From: Abyssibius alkaniclasticus
GTDB taxonomy: Bacteria > Pseudomonadota > Alphaproteobacteria > Rhodobacterales > Rhodobacteraceae
NCBI RefSeq assembly: GCF_020447305.1
Contig: NZ_CP095732.1
Coordinates: forward strand, 310,001-374,000
Reading direction: 5' to 3'
Length of the DNA stretch: 64,000 bases
Part shown: positions 18,660 to 25,204 of the stretch, in pieces
How the letters are laid out: each line of letters starts with the position of its first letter
How positions within the stretch are numbered: the first letter of the stretch is position 1
Made by a program: the position numbers and the translations under genes
The notes under the pieces: generated by a model
Told to the model about the DNA's origin: nothing
The model's database searches: none
What the model saw: the letters and a program-made list of their open reading frames with translations, nothing else

Positions 18660-19082
18660 ATGCCGATACCGCCCCGCTTTGACATTTCCGCCGATGAGAT
18701 TGGCCGCATCGTTACCCGGTTTTATGCCCGCATCCGCAGCCATGAAACGCTTGGGCCGGTCTTCAACGCCCATGTGAAAGACTGGCCTGCCCACGAGGCG
18801 AAGATCGCCGCCTTCTGGCGCAATGCGATCTTGCTGGAGCGTGCGTATGCCGGCAACCCGATGCAGGTGCATCAGGCGCGGCCCGATGTGCTGCCCGGCC
18901 ATTTCACCCCGTGGCTGGCCTTGTTCGACGAGGTTCTGGCCGCAGAACTGCCCGCTGACCGCGCGCAGTCCTTTTCCGCCCTTGCCCACCGTATCGGGCG
19001 CGGGTTGCGCATGGGGCTGGTGGCGCGCGGCCAGCCCGCCGGTGGCCCGCCCGATTTGCGCAGCGGCGCCTTTGGCGCCTAG
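18660..19082 (+). CDS. Group III truncated haemoglobin
   Basis: A globin of 140 residues of the truncated 2-on-2 class. FYARIRSHETLGPVFNAHV and FWRNAILLERAYAGNPMQVHQ are group III features, with candidate proximal His in the following segment (QARPDVLPGHFTPWL). Group III proteins bind oxygen or NO; their physiological role is poorly defined. The ATG at 18660 is preceded by CGAGGA; an upstream TTG (18609) would add 17 residues without family support. It is convergent with the ycjX-GNAT-ycjF operon, overlapping the ycjF end by 4 bases. Confidence 0.88.
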   Translation: MPIPPRFDISADEIGRIVTRFYARIRSHETLGPVFNAHVKDWPAHEAKIAAFWRNAILLERAYAGNPMQVHQARPDVLPGHFTPWLALFDEVLAAELPADRAQSFSALAHRIGRGLRMGLVARGQPAGGPPDLRSGAFGA

Positions 19083-20080
19083 CTGAACAGCCCCGTCAAG
19101 GCGCGTTTTACAAGGCTGGTCACACGCGGGCGTTTGAGCGCGGCAAAGGGCATCGGGCGACAGACATCCATTGCCGCTATCCCCACCCGCGCGGTCAGCG
19201 CGCCGTTCACAACCCCCTCGCCCAAACGGCGCGAGACCTTGCCGATTGCTCCGCCGCCGACGACCGAGCCAAGCAGATCATCGCCCATTGCCACCGCCCC
19301 CGTGGCCAGCAAATGCGCCCCCACAGCCCGCAACAGCCGCCACGAGCCGAGCGTGCCCGTGCGCCCGCCATAAATGGCGGCCACCCGACGCAGCATTTTA
19401 AGGTTCACCGCCAATGCGGCCAGCACATCGACCAGCGGCAGCGGAATGATTGCCGTGGCCGCCGCAACCTGCCGCGCGGCCAGTTCCACCTCGATGCGCG
19501 CGGCGCTGTCAAGCGGTTCCATCAGCCCACGTTCGGCCAATGCCAGCAGGGCGGGTGCATCCAGCGCGTCGGGCAGGCGTTTTTCGACATCGCGCCACGC
19601 CCAGCGCAGATCTTCGCGCGCGGCATAGAATGCGCCAAGCACCTGCACCGCCTCCAGCGCCTGTGCGCGGGTATTGCCGCGCGCCGCCGCATCGACCCTG
19701 CGGCGCAGCCCGTCAATCCGGCGCAGACGTGCAATGCCTGCCGCCTCGCGCATCACCACCACCAGCAGGCCCAGCGCAACGATGGCCCCAAGCCCGCTGG
19801 CAATGGCCCCCAACAGCGGATAGCTGCTGATGAGCGCGGCCAGGCTCTCATAGGCGGCCAAAGAAATGACCAGCGTCAGCAGCGCCGCCGCCGCCGCCCA
19901 GAACATCCGCTTGAACCAGCTCCCCCGCCGCGCTGGCCCGGCACCGGCGCGTGCGCCCACCGCCTGCATGGCGCGGCCTTCGGGCGCAAACGGGTCGGCT
20001 TCGGCGTTGTCCCCGGGCAGGGGCGGCAGCGCATTGGCTTCAATCACCACCGGTCGCGACTGTTTTGGCGGCTCAGCCAT
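19079..20080 (-). CDS. YcjF/TIGR01620 family membrane protein (DUF697)
   Basis: A 333-residue protein with two membrane segments (about residues 57-77 and 84-106) followed by a helical C-terminal DUF697-type region with Gly-rich GDDLLGSVVGGGAIGKVSRRLGEG. It matches the TIGR01620/YcjF family, encoded beside the YcjX GTPase. In E. coli ycjX-ycjF belongs to the phage-shock regulon, suggesting a membrane stress role. AAAAGGAGCC precedes the ATG at 20080, deciding the start. The start overlaps the end of the acetyltransferase gene. Confidence 0.87.
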   Translation of the reverse strand: MAEPPKQSRPVVIEANALPPLPGDNAEADPFAPEGRAMQAVGARAGAGPARRGSWFKRMFWAAAAALLTLVISLAAYESLAALISSYPLLGAIASGLGAIVALGLLVVVMREAAGIARLRRIDGLRRRVDAAARGNTRAQALEAVQVLGAFYAAREDLRWAWRDVEKRLPDALDAPALLALAERGLMEPLDSAARIEVELAARQVAAATAIIPLPLVDVLAALAVNLKMLRRVAAIYGGRTGTLGSWRLLRAVGAHLLATGAVAMGDDLLGSVVGGGAIGKVSRRLGEGVVNGALTARVGIAAMDVCRPMPFAALKRPRVTSLVKRALTGLFS

Positions 20081-20546
20081 GCGGGCTCCTTTTCGGGTTT
20101 GCGCGCAGCACCAGCCGCACATCGGGCAGGCCTTCCTCGTTGTCACCCGCGGTCTGGCGAAGCTCGACGCAGCCCATTGCGCGGTAAAAACTGCGGGCGG
20201 GCGCGTTGGCGGCAAAGCTGGTCAGGTGCAAATCCTCCTGCCCGTCGGCCAGTTTCGCCAGCAGGGCCCGCCCCACCCCCTGTTTGCGCGCCGCGCGGGC
20301 CACGTAAAGTGCGGCAAGCGCATTGCCATCACGCACACCAAACCCCACAAGCCCCCGCATCAGCCCGCGCCGCTGTGCCACAACGACATGCGCGCGCCGC
20401 ACATATGCGGCCATTGCCGCGCGGCTTGCCGATTTTGGCGCGCGGCTGGTAAACCACGGGGTTTCATCAATCCAGCTTGCCAGAATGCGGGCCATTGCGG
20501 CGGCATCGCGCGGGCGTGCGGGGCGAAGGGTGTAGGCGCGGCTCAT
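20073..20546 (-). CDS. GNAT family N-acetyltransferase
   Basis: A 157-residue GNAT protein. LYVARAARKQGVGRALLAKL is motif A with the acetyl-CoA loop, and FYRAMGCVELRQ is the motif B region. The acceptor substrate is unknown. It overlaps the ycjX stop by 4 bases (ATGA) and the ycjF start by 8, so all three are one translational unit. A GNAT gene inside the ycjX-ycjF pair is not part of the classical E. coli arrangement. Confidence 0.88.
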   Translation of the reverse strand: MSRAYTLRPARPRDAAAMARILASWIDETPWFTSRAPKSASRAAMAAYVRRAHVVVAQRRGLMRGLVGFGVRDGNALAALYVARAARKQGVGRALLAKLADGQEDLHLTSFAANAPARSFYRAMGCVELRQTAGDNEEGLPDVRLVLRANPKRSPHG

Positions 20547-21967
20547 AGCCTGTCCGCCAGCAGGAATTCCGCCGCCTGATCCATGCGGATATGCGCAAGA
20601 CCCATGCCTTTTTGCCGCGCACCGGGCTGGGGCAGAAAGGACATCATCTCGAACCCGCCGCCCAGCCATTGCGGCTGCGCGGCGCGGGCATCGTTCAGAA
20701 CGGCATCGGGGTCGTCTGGAAACGCGCCGGGGTAAAGCGCGGCTTCGCGTGGCGGGTTGCCTGCCAGCAGGCCACGCACACAGTTCAGCGCCGCACCCTC
20801 ATGGCTCAGCGTTTGCTCCACCGTGGCGCGCAAGGCGGCCAGCGCCATGCCCCTGGTTTCAGCCCCTGCAAAAGCCGCACGGTCCCGCGCCTCGCGCAGC
20901 AAGGCGGTGGTCAGCGCGGCCAGATCATCATGGCTGGTATGGTGCAAATGGTCGGCCTTGGTGGCGGCAAACAATATCCGGTCGATCCGGCGGCGCAGCA
21001 AACGGCCCAGCCAGCTATCGGCGCCGGGGCGAAAGGCGGCCAGCACGCTTGCAAGATCATCGCGCATTTCCTGCATGGCGGCGGGGCCGGTATGCAGCGC
21101 ATCCAGCACATCGAGCAGCACGACCTGCCGGTCGAGCCGCGCAAAATGCTGGCGGAAAAAGGGTTTCACGATCTCGCTGCGATAAGCCTCATACCGCCGC
21201 TCGAACGCCCGATAAAGGCTTGTGTTGCGCGCGCGGCTTGCCGGCGGCGGCATTGGCGCAAAGGTCAGCGCGGGCGAGCCCGCCAGATCGCCCGGCAGCA
21301 GGAACCGCCCCGGTGCGCCGGGCGACAGCCCCGCATCGCGCGTGTTTTGCAGATAGGCGGTAAAGGCGGCGGCAAGGCTTTGCGCGGTGGGCTCATCCAG
21401 AACGGCAAGCGCGTCAACGCCCTCCAGCTTCGCCAGCCACGCCTTTGCCATGCCCGCCCGGCCCGGCTTGGCCGCGCGCGCCAGCGCGGCTTGCGACCAT
21501 TGCGCATAGCTTTGGTCCAGCAGCGCCAGATCGAGCAGCCATTCGCCGGGATAGTCGATAATATCAATATGCACCATCCGCGCCCCGCGCATCGACGCCA
21601 GCATCCCGCCGGGGCGCAGCCGCAGCGACAGGCGCAGCTGGCTGATGGCGCGCGTGCTGTCGGGCCAGTTCGGAGCGGTCGCGGTCAAAGCGGCCAAATT
21701 CCCCTCATAATCAAAGCGCGGCACGGTCGCATCGGGCTGCGGTTGCAGATACGCCGCCACGATCCGCCCTTCGGCCTCGGGTGTAAACCCAAGCATACGC
21801 CCGCGATCAAGCAGATTGGCCACAAGCGAGGTGATGAACACGGTTTTGCCCGAGCGCGCCAGCCCCGTGACCCCGAGGCGCACCACAGGTTCAAAGGCGG
21901 CACGGGCATCGGCGGCACCCGCCTCAAGGCGCGACAATACCGCATCGCTGATTGCGCCCAGCCCCAT
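20543..21967 (-). CDS. YcjX family GTP-binding protein
   Basis: A 474-residue P-loop protein with Walker A GLARSGKT (about 34-41), a Walker B/G3-like IDIIDYPGEW and a G4-like ATKADHLHH, matching the YcjX (COG3106, DUF463) family. In E. coli ycjX and ycjF are co-regulated by phage-shock and heat-shock control. First gene of a ycjX-GNAT-ycjF operon, divergent from truA with about 80 bases between. The ATG at 21967 (MGLGAIS) has AAGGCAAGG upstream; the earlier in-frame extension overlaps truA and lacks family support. Confidence 0.9.
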   Translation of the reverse strand: MGLGAISDAVLSRLEAGAADARAAFEPVVRLGVTGLARSGKTVFITSLVANLLDRGRMLGFTPEAEGRIVAAYLQPQPDATVPRFDYEGNLAALTATAPNWPDSTRAISQLRLSLRLRPGGMLASMRGARMVHIDIIDYPGEWLLDLALLDQSYAQWSQAALARAAKPGRAGMAKAWLAKLEGVDALAVLDEPTAQSLAAAFTAYLQNTRDAGLSPGAPGRFLLPGDLAGSPALTFAPMPPPASRARNTSLYRAFERRYEAYRSEIVKPFFRQHFARLDRQVVLLDVLDALHTGPAAMQEMRDDLASVLAAFRPGADSWLGRLLRRRIDRILFAATKADHLHHTSHDDLAALTTALLREARDRAAFAGAETRGMALAALRATVEQTLSHEGAALNCVRGLLAGNPPREAALYPGAFPDDPDAVLNDARAAQPQWLGGGFEMMSFLPQPGARQKGMGLAHIRMDQAAEFLLADRL

Positions 21968-22050
21968 AAACCTTGCCTTTTCCTGCTCTGGAATCCTGTT
22001 CTTCAAATGATATAAGCACGAAATGCCGAAAAGTGGAGAGGGCGAAGCCC

Positions 22051-22818
22051 ATGCCGCGCTATGCGCTGAAAATAGAGTATGACGGCGCGCCCTTCCACGG
22101 ATGGCAGCGCCAGCGCGACCTGCCCAGCGTGCAAGGCGCGATCGAGGCTGCACTCGCCAGGCTCCAGCCCGACGCGCCCCATCTGCACGGTGCCGGGCGC
22201 ACCGATGCCGGCGTTCATGCCGCAGGCCAGGTCGCGCATGTCGATCTGGCCAAGGACTGGACGCCCGAGCGCCTTGCCGCCGCGCTCAACGCGCATTTGC
22301 GCCCCGCGCCGGTGGCAATTCTGGCCGCCAGCCAGGTGGATGCCGGCTTTCACGCGCGCTTCTCGGCGCTTGCGCGGCACTACCGGTTTCGCCTGTTTGC
22401 CCGCCGCGCCCCGCTGACCTTTGCTGCCGGGCGCATGTGGCAGGTCCGCGCCCCGCTTGATCTTGACGCCATGCGCGCGGGTGCCGCGCATTTGCTTGGC
22501 CAGCATGATTTCACGACCTTCCGTTCCTCCATCTGCCAGGCCGCAAGCCCCATCAAAACCCTTGACCGGCTGGAGATTGCTGAAATTCCGCATTCCGACG
22601 GGGTGGAATACCGCTTCAGCCTGAGCGCGCGCAGCTTTCTGCACAATCAGGTCCGCTCGTTCATTGGCACGCTCGAACGTGTGGGCAGCGGCAACTGGCA
22701 GCCCGATGATGTGGCCCGCGCACTGGCAGCGCGCGACCGTGCCGCATGTGGCCCGGTTTCACCCCCGCACGGGCTGTATCTGATGGCGGTCGATTACCCC
22801 GAAAATCCGCTCGGCTAA
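22051..22818 (+). CDS. truA: tRNA pseudouridine(38-40) synthase
   Basis: A 255-residue pseudouridine synthase. [19 protein letters not shown] is the family N terminus and GRTDAGVHA holds the catalytic Asp (about residue 52). [19 protein letters not shown] near the C terminus is also diagnostic. It modifies U38-U40 in the tRNA anticodon arm. GGAGAGGG lies a few bases upstream of the ATG. A tRNA gene follows 45 bases later. Confidence 0.96.
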   Translation: MPRYALKIEYDGAPFHGWQRQRDLPSVQGAIEAALARLQPDAPHLHGAGRTDAGVHAAGQVAHVDLAKDWTPERLAAALNAHLRPAPVAILAASQVDAGFHARFSALARHYRFRLFARRAPLTFAAGRMWQVRAPLDLDAMRAGAAHLLGQHDFTTFRSSICQAASPIKTLDRLEIAEIPHSDGVEYRFSLSARSFLHNQVRSFIGTLERVGSGNWQPDDVARALAARDRAACGPVSPPHGLYLMAVDYPENPLG

Positions 22819-22863
22819 GGCTTTACAAGCCGCGCGCACCGACTATTGTGCCGCCAATTCCCT

Positions 22864-22949
22864 GCCCGCGTGGTGGAATGGTAGACACATGGGACTTAAA
22901 ATCCCTGGGCCGTATGGCCGTGCCGGTTCAAGTCCGGCCGCGGGTACCA
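22864..22949 (+). tRNA. tRNA-Leu (anticodon TAA)
   Basis: Acceptor arm GCCCGCG pairs with CGCGGGT (G-U at the first pair), T arm GCCGG-TTCAAGT-CCGGC, anticodon stem GGGA/TCCC with loop containing TTAA. The anticodon TAA reads UUA. A long variable arm marks the class II tRNA-Leu type. The CCA end is encoded (22947-22949). This is the boundary where the accessory P450 cluster begins. Confidence 0.96.
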
Positions 22950-22950
22950 A

Positions 22951-22979
22951 TTGCATGAATTTTTCTGCGCTGTTACTAT
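22951..22979 (+). promoter_or_regulatory. Candidate promoter of the P450/ACP/hydrolase cluster
   Basis: TTGCAT (22951-22956) and TACTAT (22974-22979) are 17 bases apart in an AT-rich patch directly after the tRNA. The P450 ATG follows at 23014. No strong ribosome site precedes that ATG. Confidence 0.45.
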
Positions 22980-23013
22980 TGCTCATATTTGATTTGTTTT
23001 CAGCAGTTCGCAA

Positions 23014-23991
23014 ATGTTTTCGCCACCCGAATTCGACTATCTGGCCGATGACAAGATGTGGCGCGCCAAAAGCGGTGCCGCAGCGCGCGACGTGTTGTCC
23101 TGCCCGGCGCTCACCGTTACCGATCTGCCCGGCTATTACCGGCTTTTGGCCGATGAGATTGGCCGCGATTTTCCGCTGATCCGCTATTATACCGGCTATC
23201 TTTTGCTCACCAATGACGGGCCGCGCCATGCGGAATTGCGCAAGCTGGCCGCCGCGCAGTTCAACAAAAGCGGGCTTGCGCAGCGCCAGGCGCGCACCGC
23301 GCTCGTTGCCGCCGCAATCCAGCGATTTGCAACACAAGGCGAATTTGATGTGATGGCCGAAATCGTGCGCCCGATCGCGCGCGGCCTGACCGAGGCGCTT
23401 GCCGGGATCAGCGCCGATTTTGTGGCCTCCGACATCCTCTCGCCCCGCCGCAGTCTGCGCAAGAACCATGCTTTGGAGGCGCGGCTCGCAGCGATGCGCG
23501 CCAAGGTGGCCGCGCTTTTCCCCGATGAAAGCGAAGATGCGCAGGCGATGCGCGTTACCCTTGCGCTGCTGGGCACCGAACCGCTGACCGCCGGGATTGG
23601 GGCCGCGCTTTTGGCGCTGTTGCAGCAGAATACCGGCCAGCGGCTTTGCGATATAGCCTGGCCCGACGCGATGCTGGAGCCTGCCGTCAAACACGCCGTG
23701 CGCTTTGCCCCGGCCGATCTGCCCGCCGAAACCTGCCCGATGCGCGCGTTTCGGGTGGAAACACGGCTCTTGTCAGACCCCGCGCTTGGCGGCAAACGCG
23801 GCGAAATTTTTGGCATCGGCGCGCATAGCTGCATGGGGCGCGGCATGTCGATGATCGTCTGGCGCGAGCTTGTAGCCGGTTTGGCGCGGCTCACAACACG
23901 TATCACCCTTATCGGGTTTGAACCCGCAACCCACTGGCTGTTCAACGCCCCCAACCGTATCGATGTCAGGATTACACATGACCCGCGCTGA
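23014..23991 (+). CDS. Atypical short cytochrome P450-like protein
   Basis: A 325-residue protein against about 400 for usual bacterial P450s. The haem-binding loop is clear: [15 protein letters not shown] with Cys 273 matches FGxGxHxCxG. The K-helix region VKHAVRFAP aligns with the usual VEEALRYxP, so the nearly invariant Glu of ExxR is His (227) while Arg (230) remains. The I-helix region [10 protein letters not shown] keeps the acid but has Pro where Thr is usual. Haem binding is likely; normal oxygen chemistry is not assured. Its end overlaps the carrier-protein start by 14 bases, suggesting action on a carrier-bound substrate. Substrate unknown. Confidence 0.75.
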   Translation: MFSPPEFDYLADDKMWRAKSGAAARDVLSCPALTVTDLPGYYRLLADEIGRDFPLIRYYTGYLLLTNDGPRHAELRKLAAAQFNKSGLAQRQARTALVAAAIQRFATQGEFDVMAEIVRPIARGLTEALAGISADFVASDILSPRRSLRKNHALEARLAAMRAKVAALFPDESEDAQAMRVTLALLGTEPLTAGIGAALLALLQQNTGQRLCDIAWPDAMLEPAVKHAVRFAPADLPAETCPMRAFRVETRLLSDPALGGKRGEIFGIGAHSCMGRGMSMIVWRELVAGLARLTTRITLIGFEPATHWLFNAPNRIDVRITHDPR

Positions 23992-24238
23992 GCTACGCGA
24001 AAAGATTGCCGCCGCCATTTACGCCGTGTTCAACGACCGCCCGAAGGGCGAGCTTGACGGGCTTTTGCAGCACGACACTTTCCGAATGGATGCGTTGACC
24101 GATTCCAGCATTCGCCTGACCGAGTTGTGTTTCCAGATCGAAGAGGCGCTGGAGATAGAGATCGAAACTTCGGAAATGTTCGACAATCCGAGCCTTGCAA
24201 CCGTGCTGGACCGCCTGCACGCAAAACTGCCCGCCTGA
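23978..24238 (+). CDS. Acyl-carrier-protein-like protein
   Basis: An acidic helical protein of 86 residues. ALTDSSIRLTELCFQIEEALEIEI resembles the helix II region of acyl carrier proteins, where D-S-L carries the phosphopantetheine Ser; here the triplet is D-S-S. A C-terminal helix (SLATVLDRLHAKL) completes the usual four-helix plan. It would carry an acyl or aminoacyl chain between cluster enzymes. Overlap with the P450-like gene (14 bases) and zero spacing to the hydrolase suggest one operon. No synthase, ligase or phosphopantetheinyl transferase gene is nearby. Confidence 0.68.
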   Translation: MTRAELREKIAAAIYAVFNDRPKGELDGLLQHDTFRMDALTDSSIRLTELCFQIEEALEIEIETSEMFDNPSLATVLDRLHAKLPA

Positions 24239-25204
24239 ATGGACACAGCCGGGGAATATGCCGCGGCCCTGCGTGCCGAGCCGCGCAGCCTGCGGCGCAA
24301 AAGCATTTTGCAAGCCGCTTCGAACCACCTGCCACCGGGTGCGCTGACCACGCTTTATGCGCAGCTTCACGAAATTGGCGGCGCCGGGCTTTGCCGCGAT
24401 GCGCCGCAGTTTCGCTATATGACGGGATTTGCAAGGCGGCGCGCGGCGCGCCAACCACAGCTTGTTGCCAATCACAGCGACCCAACCTACAGCCTGTTCA
24501 CAACCCCCGGCAGCGAACCTGCCCGGAAGCGGCTTTTCATTCTGTTCAGCGGCGAGGATGGCCAGTTTTACATCCCGCTTTCGGTTGTGCTGCACAATCT
24601 GCCCAAGGGGCCAAAGGATGTGCTGGTTCTGCGTTCGGGCCTGGGCATTTTCTATGCCAGGGGCCTGAAAGGGTTTGGCCGGTCCACGCATCAGGTGGCC
24701 CAAAGCATTGTTGCCCGGTTTGCGCCGCAAACCTATGCCGAGGTCAATGTGCTGGGCTTCAGTGCCGGGGGCGCCTATGCATTGCGCATCGCCGATCTGC
24801 TGGGCGCCGATCTTGGCCTGTCCTTTGGCGGGCGGTTCAGTGCCGGGGTGCCGCGTGTGCCGGCCGACCTTCTGAACCCCAGCCACGGGTTTGACGTTCT
24901 ATGCCCCTGCTTTGCGCAACGCGCGGGCAAGCTTGTGAACCTTGCCGGGGCCAAAAGCGAGGTCGACAGCCTTGCGATGGCGCGCATGGCGGCGATCCGT
25001 CCGCGCCTTATTCGCCACTATCTCATCAATTATGGCGGGCATAATGTATTGCTGCGCATGTTGCGCACCCGCACGCTTGCGCCCTTCATTTTGCTTTGCC
25101 TTCTGCCATCTGCCTGGCTGCGCGCCGCAACCCTGCCGTTCTGGGCCTATGGCAGTTTCGTGCGCGGGCTGCGCCGCCTTGTCGGGGTGCAGAAACTGCG
25201 CTAG
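24239..25204 (+). CDS. Alpha/beta-hydrolase-fold protein of the carrier-protein cluster
   Basis: A 321-residue protein with a nucleophile elbow in VLGFSAGGAYALRIADLLG (Ser 175), an acidic residue in GAKSEVDS (Asp 243) and a His in YGGHNVL (His 268): a full catalytic triad order. The strand-loop RLFILFSGEDGQF (about 99-111) would form the oxyanion hole side. The C terminus has a hydrophobic stretch (about 281-306). It could be a thioesterase or acyltransferase acting on the carrier-bound product; this is inferred from context. I do not recognise a named family. It starts directly after the carrier-protein stop and is convergent with the caspase gene. Confidence 0.65.
   Translation: MDTAGEYAAALRAEPRSLRRKSILQAASNHLPPGALTTLYAQLHEIGGAGLCRDAPQFRYMTGFARRRAARQPQLVANHSDPTYSLFTTPGSEPARKRLFILFSGEDGQFYIPLSVVLHNLPKGPKDVLVLRSGLGIFYARGLKGFGRSTHQVAQSIVARFAPQTYAEVNVLGFSAGGAYALRIADLLGADLGLSFGGRFSAGVPRVPADLLNPSHGFDVLCPCFAQRAGKLVNLAGAKSEVDSLAMARMAAIRPRLIRHYLINYGGHNVLLRMLRTRTLAPFILLCLLPSAWLRAATLPFWAYGSFVRGLRRLVGVQKLR

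Noticed and set aside
22864-25204. Genomic island integrated at the tRNA-Leu gene
   Set aside because: I looked for a repeat of the tRNA 3' end downstream of the P450 cluster up to the caspase gene and saw none, and there is no integrase; base composition is not clearly different.
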